64,000 nt of DNA from Cryptomeria japonica (Eukaryota; Streptophyta; Pinopsida; Cupressales; Cupressaceae), in assembly GCF_030272615.1 (NCBI RefSeq), contig NC_081414.1:764505413-764569412 (forward strand), written 5' to 3'. Numbering within the stretch: position 1 is the stretch's first letter; each line of letters starts with the position of its first letter. The notes under the pieces are model-generated. The model saw nothing but the letters and a program-made list of their open reading frames with translations, was not told where the DNA came from and did no database searches. Shown one piece after another: positions 48,182 through 59,114 of this stretch. The position numbers and the translations under genes are program-made.

Positions 48182-48466
48182 AAACCACAACACCTAACTC
48201 AACACAGATCTCTACCGCAACCATCTCCTTCACTGTTCTTGCTTACCGGTTCACTGTCAACTTAGAAAATATTCCATTACTAGTTAGGCTTAGAAAAATT
48301 AGATGATATACCAAACATAAAAAAACATTGTTGCCATCAATGACAACACAAATAACTGATCATCATATCATAATTATATCATCACCAACAATCCATCAAT
48401 ATATCATCATTGACAGTCCTTTACCAATACATCATCATCTCTATCAGTTATGCCAATATGACAACA
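48182..48466 (-). repeat. Copia A 5' LTR, piece 3
   Basis: It resumes with AAACCACAACACCTAACTC, matching 21530 onward, and ends TATGACAACA before the outer TCTTA duplication. Confidence 0.92.
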
Positions 48467-48471
48467 TCTTA

Positions 48472-48565
48472 TTTATCAAGTCCCACCCTTCATCTACACC
48501 CAATGTTTCCTGGCCATCCTATGAATCCATCTAAAAATATACACTCTCCCCATTGCCCAATTGCC
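48472..48565 (-). pseudogene. Older LINE, short upstream stub
   Basis: Right-hand side of the Copia A insertion point. Joined to 20313 through the TCTTA duplication, the minus frame continues toward KKWGWRVCDY at 20290. About 90 bp are left before the N-related element begins. The stub itself holds stops and no diagnostic motif. Confidence 0.4.
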
Positions 48566-50071
48566 ATGAAATGTGATTAGTAATTATGTGATGTCTTATC
48601 TCTTTGTAATCTTGTTGCTCATATCTCTCTCTCTCTCTTTCTTCTAATGTTATCATAAGTGTGCATGTAGGCTCATACTCTCGCTAAAGTGGGGGCTAGA
48701 TATAGTGTTGTAAATTGTAAGCTTGTACAATTTACACCTTTTTGTTCCCCTTATCTTAGTGTGTCCCATTTTAGCTTTCATCCAAGCCTATTTACAACCC
48801 TTTTGCCTTGAAACTGATGTCATCCATTTGCATGATGATCTAAATCCCTATTTGAGCTGAGAGAACCCCATCCTTAGCTTGTTCACCCTATTTTGGGTGG
48901 ACGAGGTCATTTGGGGTTCCCTTGTCCTAGACAAGGGCACTTGGGAAATCCTTGTCCCTCAAAACTGGGCTTAAATTTGAATATGTAGATGCCCACTTTC
49001 TGCTAGTCGATCACAATGCCTTAGTTTGTTCATTGGAGGTCATCTTAATTTTTGACATACCTTGAGAACCCTATATAAGAGCATTCTTTCATTTATTTTC
49101 ACATCTACATATTTCATCATTAATAAATCCATTCATCAAGCATTCATTGAGCATTAAGGTGACATTTCACCCCACCATATTCTTTAATCATTCTTTAAGA
49201 TCTAGACATCATGAAGTAGAAAAATACAATAACATTCATGCTATCTTGTGTTTATGTTTGATTCCTTTATGTCTTGTCACTCCATGTCATGTTATTGCAT
49301 CAACACTTGTAATCACATTCAAAGAGCATTGTATCGTTAACCTTCATCAACTACAATAGATCTAAGGTATAACATTCAACATTTCAATTCAATTCAAGAT
49401 TTAATTACAAAACAATGGTTTGACCTAGGCAAACCCCTATCCCCAACACAATTTCCCTTCTTCTATGTGTAGGTGACGGGTTCAAAAGATACAATTGTAG
49501 AACCAGGCAGAGTAGACAAAGACAATCAGATCTAACTTTTGCAGAGGCAAAAAGTGGAGGAGAAGGTCACCCTACACCTATGTTTGACAAATTTATGATG
49601 AAACCTTAGAAGAAAACTTATGACTTTATTCTAATATTAGAAAGACACATATTGCCCACATCCAACACTTTAAGAACAAGGTTGTCCAAGCACACTTTTC
49701 CTACACTTTTAGGCCCAAATTCTAAACACAAGTTCCTCAACTTCCTTAATTTAGATTTGTACTTATATTTGCATATCAAATCCGAAACTAATAATGCATG
49801 TTGGTTTATGTCAATTTAACACCTTTAGCCTTAGATCTTGCATTCAATTTACATCTTTCCATATGCAACTCATTTCCAACTCAAACAAAGGGAGAAACAA
49901 AAATCAATCAACATTCACTCTTTGGGGTTGAATATATTGATTTAATCTCCCATTAATGTAATTGAGTGTTGGAAATAGGCTTATTTCTTGTTTACATAGC
50001 TAAACTAGTGAATAGCCATTACAATGGGATTGCCACCTTAGGTCGAAGATGGAAAGACCATAGAGAGGTAT
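48566..50071 (+). mobile_element. 3' end and LTR of an element related to N
   Basis: The polypurine tract AAAGTGGGGGCTAGA (48686-48700) precedes an LTR starting TATAGTGTTGTAAATTG (48701), the counterpart of TGTAGCGTCGTAAATTG in N. The LTR start again holds an inverted repeat (GTAAATTGTA 48710-48719, TACAATTTAC 48726-48735). A CTATATAAGAGC promoter box lies at about 49069. The LTR is cut at about 50071 by Copia C; its last bases are not identified on the other side. No GC hairpin array like that of N is present, and the body differs, so it is a sister family. Confidence 0.65.
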
Positions 50072-52907
50072 TGTTGAACACTATCAGATGCTGAGAGCGG
50101 GGAGGAGGGGGGAGGGGGGGGGAAGTGAATTAGAATATACTAAAACTTGATTAGATTAAACTATAATGTCCATATAACATATGAGCATGAAAGTGAATAA
50201 CAAAAACAAAAAATGTATCCACAAATGAACACAAAGAAATTTACGTGGAAAACCCAAAATAGGAAAAAATATGGTGAGAATTTCACTCATAATATGTTTA
50301 CAAAGTGTTTACAATAATTTAGGCCATAAGTGAGGGAGTTCACTACTCTAGACTTGTAGACTAAGGCACACTACCTTAGATCAAGATACAAAAGGAAATG
50401 CACAGCTGAAGAAAAATCCTTTAGGGAAAGATACAAAACATCTATCCAAATACAATAAGAACACAAGATTAAACTACATAGGAGACTGACATCTATCAAT
50501 ATGCAAATAATAGTTCATCGATTAATACTCATCCGACTCAATCTACATTGCAACACATCCAAATCTCTATTTTTCTTCAAACTCGCATCACTTTTGCATC
50601 ATATATCATACTACTTCATCTCCATGTCACAGACACTATAACTCGACTGATCATTCTTATATATACCAACCCTGGATCATCAATATTCTTCATGAAGTCA
50701 TCCTGAAGAAGATGTAACATATATATTTACCATCGACCCAAAAATTATTCAAACAACTCATGCAGAATGCAAAAAAGACATGTAGAGACCTACACTGAGT
50801 CGACACACCTTCCAAAATATCTCCAAAATAATTCTATGTACACTAGATGCAACCACTTACATAAAACATCTTCTCATTGTACACAAACTCTTAATCTGGA
50901 TCAAAATTAAAATTAGCTAACCAACACAAAAGATGTTAAGACATTCTAGGAACATGATGTTGAATATTTGGGCAACTGAGAGGGGGGTTCAAATCAGTTG
51001 AAAACTTAAATAATTTCTCCAATGCTTTCACACATCCGGAATAACAAAAAAAATTAATTAAAGCAGATATAACATGGAAAACACAATACATCACACAATG
51101 AACACTAGATATGACATGGAAAACCCAAGAAGGGAAAAACCACGAAGAATGTTAGTTCTCAATATAAAACACCGATTAAGGTGATTTTTACAAGGGGTGG
51201 CTCACTGCCAGAATTCTCACTGTAGGAGAGATCATTGCCTAGAAAAAGGCTCACTACCAAAGAAAGAAAGAAAGGTAATCCACCATTGTAACACACACTG
51301 CAAAACTGGAATTACTTCCGATGCCTTAACACCAACACACTTCGCACAACATCAATAATCATATCCTTCCTTTTCAATCTCACATATCTTCAATAGCAAT
51401 GCTGCAAATTTTCTATGCTAACACAATTAGGCCTTCCTCATATATATATTATCTTCCGAAAAGCATAATCTTCTAAGTTTAACTAGGTCAACACTAAACA
51501 TTCAGGCGGTGGGAGGGAATGAGAAGTAGGCCATACCACAACACAAATCATTGGTTAGATCAACACGTTACATCTATTACCAATTCTGTACCCAAATCAT
51601 GACTCTCACGCTACACTAATGCAATTATTCATCCTTGAATTCTAGAATTAATCTAGACCCAAAAATCATTTCTCAATACAAACAAAAATAGGAATAGAAC
51701 CAATATATACATGAATAAAATTGATCAACACCATATTCGATAAACAAAAATATCTGGATCACCATCAACTCAACTAATCCATATTGAAACACATCTTTTG
51801 GAGCACCAAAGGTTCCAGGGACACATCTTTTGGATCACCAAGATCAAATGTTGACACCAATGACAACCATTATGTTGACACCAATGACAACCATTATGTT
51901 GACATCAATGACAACCAATCATACTCATCAACAACACATTTACATCACATGATCCAATGATCCATAACATCCTTAGGTACTAGGAAGATGAAGAATGCAA
52001 CACATTCCTATGAAACATCTAAAAACTACATAAACTCTACACTTAACCATCTAAACTCAACTCAACATTAACCAGACCAAATAAAATTCACATATATACT
52101 CCAAAAATACATCATGCTAACATTATTTACCATCTAAAACCTCTTCAGATAGACTCTGACCATCCACATAATATATGGTTCATACATGTACATAGTCTAT
52201 GCTCAGCCAACCCACTCTATAGACAACTAGACTACATGTGGACTAGAGAGTTGACATCAATGAAAATTTGAATAACATATTTGCAATAGCTCTGGCATTA
52301 ACAAAAGACATATGGTACGACTGCACATAGTCATAGTTGTAATAAATGCATAGTTAGCAGTAGATACAATATTGCAAAATCATAACATGTGTCAACTAGG
52401 TGCAATTGTGTGACTAGGAGGTGGGTTAGGATATCATTGTTTGAGCTCACTCGATATAAATAAGAGTGTGACAATCGATGCTAACTTGGATGATAGTGGG
52501 GACCACACAACAAGTCAAGACTTAGGAACATAAGAAATATTTGAGTGATTGGGACCATTGGTAAAACTTGGAGGGTGGTATTAGTATGTGTATGACTCAA
52601 TTGGCTTAAGATATTACTTAATATATCATGCATGGGCCATATCCAATTAGCAATAAAATATAAAAAAATTAAATACCCGACTCCAAACAAACTTAGAGTT
52701 TTAGACTTATGAAAAAATGGAAACCCTATCAGGAAAGATCAAACCCTTACCATTGCAATGAAGCAATCCAAAGATTGATCATAAGATTTCCATCTAAAAA
52801 TAAATGTCCATCTTGCTTCTTTGAAATTAATGACTATTTCCAATTAATAGAAACAACATTTCCAATAATCCATATCATTCCTTTACATCAATGAAACATA
52901 TTCAACA
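50072..52907 (-). repeat. Copia C 3' LTR with nested LTR D
   Basis: Plus ends TGTTGAACACTATCAG and ATGAAACATATTCAACA; TGTTGAA and TTCAACA are mutual inverses. It carries the degenerate GGGG-rich AAGTGAATTAGAAT block (about 50110) and the GGAAAACCCAAAATAGG block (about 50250). Without D it is about 1.84 kb. The stretch 52260-52700 shows no feature I recognise and could be a further unidentified insertion. Confidence 0.65.
50958..51947 (-). mobile_element. Solo LTR D in Copia C LTR
   Basis: It begins TGTTGAATATTTGGGCAACT with its own GAGAGGGGGGTTCAAATC block and ends AACACATTTACATCA. The flanks are CATGA at 50953-50957 and 51948-51952. Just before the right end a 27-bp unit (TGTTGACACCAATGACAACC core) is repeated three times, 51852-51920. 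The left end is certain; the right end rests on the 5-bp match. Confidence 0.6.
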
Positions 52908-55100
52908 ATCTCCTTGATATCAATGATAATATTTGAAAAATATCCCTCTTTGTCATTGATGGAAACATCTAAATAAAATAATGAAAGATGCAAATTTTGA
53001 GAACAATTGTACTATTCCCCCTATGTGTAGACTCCCCCTTCTTACTATATCTCAATCCCAATAAGGGTTATCTCTCCCTGTGACTATATCTTCTATATAT
53101 TTTTCATAGGATATTTGATATCTCTCCCCCTTTGACATCAATGATAGGGATGTTTAGACCCGCGTCACTCTTTTTGTTCACCTTAATACTATAATTATTC
53201 CTACTCTTCCTATCACTATACTCTCCCTTATAATTGATCTCTTCAAGGATGCAAGAAGAATAAATTGATTAGCTACTATTGAGCCTATGATTCTCCTTAA
53301 GAAATTAGAGATAAGATGAAGAAAACACGACTCCCAAAATTTTACTTTCTATATTCAAAAGTTTCTTTTGTAAGGGGCTTTGCAAATATATTTGTAATTT
53401 TATTTTTGTAGAAACATACTCCAACTTTCTCTTATGATCCTCAACTTTCTCTCTTTAGAAATGATGCTTGATAGGAATATGTTTTATTCTTGAGTGCATA
53501 ACATGATATTTGAAATATTTATTTCACCCGTGTTATAAAAATTAATTAAGATTGATTGTTCATACTCTACTCGATGTCCTTCAATGTCTACTTCATCCAA
53601 AGAACCTAGATGTGAAAAATTACACTACTATAGTCTACAATGCTTTTGCTATGGATAAAGAAATAGAATCTTGCTTTTTATTGAGCCAAGACACTAGATT
53701 ATTTTCAAGGAAAATGCTCCTCCACTTGTACTTTTCTTATCACCAACACTGCCTATCCAATTTGCACGTATATATGTTGTTAGAGTCAAATATTTACCTA
53801 TAGGAAAATATTAACTAGAATACACAATGCCTTTTAGGTATCTAAAACTTCTTTTTGATTTCCTACACATGAGTATCTTTAGCCACTTGTTGAAATCTTG
53901 CCACCATTCCTACTGCTTGCACAATGTCTTATGTTGATGTTGTAACATACAATAGGTATTCAATCACAAAATCTATATAGGATATGATTTTATTTAGCAT
54001 GTTTATTATCCTTTTTAAGCTTACAACATTTGATCATAAGTGTACTCAACAGTTTGCATCCGTTTGACTTGAATTTCTTCAACATATCATTGATATAATT
54101 GGTTTGAGAAATGAATATTCCTCTATCAAACTAAGAAATTTGCAAACCAAGAAAGAATGACAACTCATCAAATATGGACATTTTAAAATTATTCAATATA
54201 TCCCCAACAAATTATTTACACATCTTATGACTATTGTCTCCAAAAATGATGTCATCAACATAAACCATGTAACAATCTACTAATTATCTTATTCATCTTT
54301 GATGTATATATTGTTATAAAAAAATCCTCTTCTAAAACCTTTTGTTTGTAGGTATTTATCCATTTTTGAATACCATTCTATGGGGGCTCGCTTTAGTCCA
54401 TAAAGTGCATTCTTCAATGTGCAAACATAATCCTAATTTTTTGCTAACAAAAACCTTTCAAGTTGTTCAATGTATACCTCTTCCTCTAAATTTCCATTAA
54501 AAATGTATACCTAACATTCATTTGATAACCTTTTAAATTCTTGAAAACATCAAATTCTAAGAACATTCTATTAGCTTCTAATCTGGCAACAAGAGAAAAT
54601 ATTTTTTCAAAATCAATAACTTCAACTTTAGCATAGCATTTTTAGACTAACCTTGCTTTATTTTTGATCACTTGACCATCTTCGTTAAACTTATTTATGA
54701 AAAAACCACTTGGTGGCAAGCACATTTTTTTCTTTTGTCTTAGAACAAGTTCGGACCTTATCTCATTATTCTCAATCAGAATAATCTAAATCAGTTCTTA
54801 TTCCATAGCCTCAATCTAGTGCTTGTACTTATTAGCTTTTGAAAATTCCTTAAGTTTTATCTTAGATAGCAAAGATAATTTTGTTTTGTTTTGATGTACT
54901 TTCTAATCTTCTTCTAGTTTGAATTCCAACATTCTTATCACCACCAACAATTTGAATCTCTGAATGATTCCTTTAAACATGCTTAGGTGGTGTATTTTTT
55001 CTTCTACTTCTTATTCTATATATCTTATTCATTTAATTGAACTTGAACTTTCCATTTTTGATGTCTCGTTTCATCTACTTTTACATTTACACTACCTGGT
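52908..55100 (-). pseudogene. Copia C pol remnant (RT, RNase H)
   Basis: Heavily decayed. The polypurine tract complement (CTCTCCCCCTTTGACATC) is at about 53125. RNase H traces are at 53550-53760 and 53880-54060. The RT catalytic box is YVDD at 54251-54262 (MVYVDDIIFG on minus), unlike the FVDD of Copia A, B and F. The RT start region is at 54650-54720 (NEDGQVIKNKARLV). It breaks off in the integrase-RT linker near 55080 (NVKVDET). No 5' LTR is found, so it is truncated. Confidence 0.75.
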
Positions 55101-56150
55101 ATTGATAGTGAAAGCCTTCACCAAGGGTTATTAAGTACTTACAACCTAGATATTCTTGAGTTGTGCAAGTAGAATAAAGTTGCAGAGGTTGAATTTATTT
55201 GGGGTGGAAAGTTAGTCAAAGGCCATATACCTATCAAATATGCATGAAATCTCACATTTTATTATAAAGTTCACTTTAATAATATTTTAACTCATTAAAG
55301 AGTTAAATAGCATGTTTGCGAGAACCATTTTATAATTTATTTTATGAATTTTTATAAACTCCAAAAAATTATGAAAGTTTATGAAAGAAATAGTTGTGGG
55401 AACTGAAAAGCCTCCCTGTGTTATTTATTGTAAAATTTCCAAGGAGAAGGGAGTAGAGTTTTTTGAAGTAAATTTTTGGTCAAGTGCTAAGAGAATTGCA
55501 ATAAGAGAGATTAAGTTTTTCATTTGTATAAAGGGAAGTCTACAAGTTTTTTGATTTTGGAGAAATAAATAAAGAATAACGTTTTTGCCCTGTGAGTCTA
55601 AGTATACTTCTTTATGTTGTCAATTATTCAGACGTTCAATTTACATCTATTTCTTTGAATATTTGGTATGTGTTTAACTACATTTGTTTTCCTTCATTTT
55701 AAAAAACACATTGTATGTGTTTAAGAGATAAATCTTTATGCTCATTCTCTCTTTTGTATTGTTGTGTTTCTTATTTCCATTTTAATTTGCTTTTTTCTCT
55801 ACTTTTTGATTAAAAGAATACCCATTTAAAAACCTAAAATTCCTCATACAAAAGGTCTGTACTTTTAAAATTCAGAAAAAAGATTGTTAAGCCAATAAAA
55901 ATATTTCTAATTGTTTTTCCATTTGTTGTTATTCATAAGTGATTTAAGATCACTTTTTAAAGAAAAAATACAATGAAAAATATTTTTATCAATAGATTTT
56001 TTTGACAACTCTACTAGAGATATGGAAAGACTGGAGCATCTTATTCTCTAGAAATTAAATGGTACCTCTTTTCTAATGGATGTTGGTGAATCCGTAGAAG
56101 TAATATACAAATTGCCATTATTTTTATATGTATAACATGACATAAATTTC
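55101..56150. other. AT-rich spacer, nothing recognised
   Basis: About 1 kb with no motif, terminal repeat or long frame that I can identify. Some GGGTTATTAAGTACTT and TTTAT runs only. Confidence 0.4.
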
Positions 56151-56159
56151 AACATATCC

Positions 56160-56292
56160 ATGGAGAACCTATTTTGGACTATTAGCTTTACCCCAATACA
56201 TAGCTTTGTCTTCGAGATCAAGAAAGTATTTTCCAAAATTCACTGGAGAGAATTCATGTAAGATCTTGATAATCATATTCAAGCATTTGTTG
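56160..56292 (-). pseudogene. Captured fragment of unknown origin (next to CCT)
   Basis: On minus this continues the open frame of the CCT piece but no longer matches CCT. It reads CLNMIIKILHEFSPVNFGKY, then DLEDKAMYWGKANSP to a stop. I do not recognise the protein. The switch right after LQPVDL suggests a junction between two source genes. Confidence 0.35.
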
Positions 56293-56400
56293 AGATCAAC
56301 AGGTTGCAGTCCACTATTTTCTACAAGAGCGTACAACATCAAGAGCATCTGCAAAAGACCGAACTGCATATTGTTGAACTCCTGGAAACTTATCAACAAC
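56293..56400 (-). pseudogene. Gene fragment: chaperonin CCT (TCP-1) subunit, epsilon-like
   Basis: On minus, KFPGVQQYAVRSFADALDVV (56335-56397) and, after a small frame change, ALVENSGLQPVDL (56293-56330). These are the conserved residues of the equatorial domain that precede ALAENSGLQP in group II chaperonins, closest in my reading to the CCT5/epsilon subunit. Only about 35 residues out of more than 500 are present. CCT folds actin and tubulin in the cytosol; this piece cannot. Confidence 0.7.
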
Positions 56401-56424
56401 AATTTTTACAGTAAGGGAACATTA

Positions 56425-56970
56425 AATTTCACCTACTCCACCATCAACATACATTGTTGGATCCTTAGGAGGAGAGGCATAACCATAAGTTTCATATCGT
56501 TGCCCATAGTAAGCTCTATTCCACTAATTTGGATTAACCTGCGGTTGTCCTTGATTATGTCATTGCTACTTGTTTGCAGGACTCCGACCCCAAGATAATC
56601 GTATAATTTTATGACCAATAACAATACTATGGAGTTGTACTGAACTGGAAAAATCATCATCTTTTGCATTTGGGTCCAACCTTTACCAACAGGTATCTTC
56701 ATAGAAACAACATCACCAAACTGGCCAAAGATCTACCTCAAATCATCATCTTTTGCATTTGGGTCCAACCCACAAAGATAGTTGTGTTGTTTATATCAGG
56801 GTCTGATTGGAATCCGTGGGATTGGTGTCCATAGATTCCTACTCTAAAAGGGTATGACTTCTGAAATCCTGCAGACTTCTGAAGGGGTAGCTGAACTAAT
56901 TCTCATGGGACTTGTTGAAGAGTATTGAACATTCATCTCAGACATTGCTCGGGCTCTCTGATTTTCCATC
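56425..56970 (-). pseudogene. Gene fragment: RBP45/47-type RNA-binding protein
   Basis: On minus: ENQRARAMSEMN and PMRISSATP (end of RRM2, 56895-56966); SAGFQKSYPF linker; DINNTTIFVGLDPNAKDDDL, then FGQFGDVVSMKIPVGKG (RRM3, 56690-56800); then in another frame RLSWGRSPANK (56573-56602) and the Tyr-rich tail WNRAYYGQRYETYGYASPP. It lacks introns across RRM2-RRM3. Part of RRM3 after PVGKG is replaced by a second copy of the DPNAKDDDL-coding stretch (56650-56680 repeats 56738-56769). RBP45/47 proteins bind poly(A)/U-rich RNA; here only a C-terminal third survives. Confidence 0.82.
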
Positions 56971-57078
56971 AGTACTTCCACCTCATCTTTGCTAGGTGCA
57001 GACCAATCCTTCACGTTGAGCACAAGCTGTTTCTCAAAGAATTCAACCACCACAAAAACAAGATCCTCATTCATGGGT
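56971..57078 (-). pseudogene. Captured fragment of unknown origin (between RBP45/47 and metacaspase)
   Basis: An open stretch of about 37 codons reading WEPMNEDLVFVVVEFFEKQL then VLNVKDWSAPSKDEVEVLM. It belongs neither to the metacaspase before it nor to RRM2 after it, yet is in frame with both edges. I do not recognise the source. Confidence 0.4.
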
Positions 57079-57240
57079 TCCCACTGTGGCATGAATCAGA
57101 AACTATTATAAAGATACAGTCACTTGGGACCTCCTGAATGAACTCATGGAAATCATCATTTGTGATGTCAGTAGGAATGATGCATTCATCATAGCCAGTA
57201 TCATCTTCATCACTACTCTCAGCAGGCAGGCAAATACCAT
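57079..57240 (-). pseudogene. Gene fragment: type II metacaspase p20
   Basis: On minus: LPAESSDEDDTGYDECIIP, then DDFHEFIQEVP, then the active-site Cys motif IIVSDSCHSG. In type II metacaspases LPAE follows the catalytic His motif (SGHGTR); here the His side is replaced by NRFYGIC, so the catalytic dyad is incomplete. Only about 55 residues of some 400 remain, and the next residues after DSCHSG switch to another source. Metacaspases are Ca-dependent Arg/Lys proteases; this is a captured exon piece. Confidence 0.82.
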
Positions 57241-57615
57241 AGAACCGATTGTAATTTTTCAAACAAACATCTGAATGTGACTTGGGCGTTTCTCCACTAC
57301 AATCTAGACAATCACTTGACATCTTCACACGCTTATTGACTAGCATATCCTCTCTATCCTGGATTGAGGATTTCGTAACAGCAGCAGATAGGACCCCCAT
57401 TTCACCTCCTTTCTACCTTCAACTTGTTATCGCATCCCTTGTTCGGAGATCAAACGTTTCAAATGTTCTTCCAGCATAATAATGTAGCGCCTTGACATGA
57501 CTAGGAATATCACTTTCTGCAGGTTCAGAATACATTCCTCCATCCATATTTTTCATCGAAATAGGGCGCTCATAAGCCTCAAATATGTTGTTTTCCCATA
57601 CAAATCTTTGAAGAT
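57241..57615 (-). pseudogene. Captured fragments of unknown origin (upstream of metacaspase)
   Basis: Two open pieces. 57241-57400 starts MGVLSAAVTKSSIQDREDML and includes SSDCLDCSGETPKSHSD, joined in frame to the metacaspase piece. 57420-57615 reads FVWENNIFEAYERPISMKN, then HVKALHYYAGRTFETFDLRT. The plain, conserved-looking composition suggests real exons, but I cannot name them. 57563-57588 shares a motif with 58618-58643. Confidence 0.35.
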
Positions 57616-57776
57616 GAATGATGCCTTGGAGATCAAGTTGCAGTGGAAAGCATATCTCTTTTTTTTTTAATAAAGCAATTTTTTTTTTTAGTTTTTTTCG
57701 TAGTGAAGAAGACTTTGTTTTTTATTTTATATTTTTCTTGTTAATCAGCAGTTTGCTAAGTGCTATGATAAGCTTA

Positions 57777-58222
57777 TGGCATGTTCCCATGCGACTGCTT
57801 AGCTTATTTTGGCTAGCACCCACTGCTCAATATTTTTAGGGATTATTTGTGAAGTAGTTGACCCCATGAATATTTATCTTTGCTGCTTATTTTTAAGCAA
57901 AACATCTTAAATTTGTATTAATAGCATTAATACTAATTTGAGCACTTAAAATTTGGAAAAAAAAAGAAATAAAATCTTAAAAAAAAGGGAAAGAAAATTT
58001 TGGAGCCATGTGGCATTTTTGTTAATAAGCAACCACTGCTTATTTCGAGCCCCCCCTTTTGTTCCATAGCTTATTTCTAATTCCTAAACAATAGTTGCTC
58101 CACCAAAATAGGGAAAGATTCTCAATTATCCTTTTTTTGACAATTTTTAAGTTGCATGGGAACACTTAACTGCTTAAATTTAAGCAGAAAATAGAGTTAA
58201 GTAGCCGCATGGGAACGTGATG
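57777..58222. mobile_element. MITE (small non-autonomous DNA transposon)
   Basis: 446 bp with terminal inverted repeats: left about 57781-57812 (GTTCCCATGCGACTGCTTAG), right complement about 58187-58217 (GTTCCCATGCGGCTACTTAA). A TTA at each flank (57774-57776, 58223-58225) could be a 3-bp target duplication, which would point to a Harbinger-type family. No coding capacity. Superfamily uncertain. Confidence 0.7.
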
Positions 58223-58225
58223 TTA

Positions 58226-58438
58226 GTTTTTTAGTTTTAGTTTTAGTTTTAGTTTTTTGCTTTATTTCTAATAATAGAAGTTTTCCAATATCTAGATGTA
58301 TCTAAGACCTCTATATAATGAAGCAGTTGTAACTCATTCTCTATCAGTTAGTTTGATCCTCGATCAGTTGATCAAGAAGCTCATGTAATCTCTTGAATCA
58401 ATAGAATAGTTTATTTGTGTTCCAACTTTATATTTCTT
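58226..58438 (+). other. TTTTAG microsatellite and LTR-like stretch
   Basis: Five TTTTAG units (about 58228-58256), then CCTCTATATAATGAAGC (promoter-like) at 58309-58325 and GATCAGTTGATCAAG at 58358-58372. It may be part of an LTR on the plus strand; no ends are found. Confidence 0.3.
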
Positions 58439-59114
58439 TCAATCTTTGTCAATTGTAATGGCAGACAATGCTGCTATTTTCTGTTCCTTTTTATGTCTTT
58501 CTTCATCTTTCAATACAAATATTGGGAAATTTGCATCTCCTTCAATTTTGGTAGCCACAACACCTTTTACTTCTCGCATCTGTTCTATGTCACTACTAGA
58601 TTCCAACATACTAAGGAATAGAGCGCTCATAACCCTCAAATATCAAATCTTTGTCAATTGTAATGGTGGACAACGCCGCTATTTTCTATTCCTTTTTCCG
58701 TCTTTCTTCATCTTCCAATACAGATATTGGGAAATTTGCATCTCCTTCAACTTTGGTAGTCACACCACTTTTCATTTCTTAGATCTATTCTATGTTACTA
58801 CCAAATTCTAATATATCAAGGAATTCATCAGCAATTGAACTAGCAACATCATCAAATTGATGCAACATTTTTATGAACAGTCAAAATCTTATATAAAGGC
58901 GAATCTGAAGTAAGATGAACAATTCCCACTTCAACATGACTCTCTACTATATACAAGGTACACAGAGTGGCATGGAACGAAGCTTCAAAATCCATCATCC
59001 AAACATTTGTTGTAGATTCTCTAGAGAATTTTTCAATTCTCTTGTTATCAGTTTCTTCCACCTCTACTCAATTTCTTCAAAACATCTTGGCTCTAACCAA
59101 GGTTTGATACCAAT
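58439..59114 (-). pseudogene. Copia E remnant: protease-like start and duplicated segment
   Basis: On minus from the primer site: 58852-59061 contains VWMMDFEASFHATLCTLY, the Copia DSGASFH protease site with SG changed to FE. Beyond it, a segment of about 205 bp is tandemly duplicated (58439-58640, 58641-58845), coding EGDANFPIFVLKDEERHKKE in its better copy. I cannot match that segment to a Copia domain. The primer site TTGGTATCAAACC (59101-59113) is a variant of the iMet site. Gag is missing, so there was an internal deletion. Confidence 0.6.

Larger units (their letters stand above)
20319..48466 (-). mobile_element. Copia A, full-length, with nested insertions
   Basis: Flanked by TCTTA at 20314-20318 and 48467-48471. 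The 3' LTR is 20319-21812, the internal region 21813-26318 (4.5 kb), and the 5' LTR is split into 26319-26345, 34775-35970 and 48182-48466. The rejoined 5' LTR is about 1,508 bp against 1,494 bp for the 3' LTR. The nested elements N and Copia B account for the remaining length. Order of domains: gag, protease, integrase, RT, RNase H, the Copia order. Confidence 0.92.

Noticed and set aside
57079-57400. A functional metacaspase gene
   Set aside because: Only the Cys-side motif is present, the His side is replaced by unrelated sequence, and flanking segments come from other genes.
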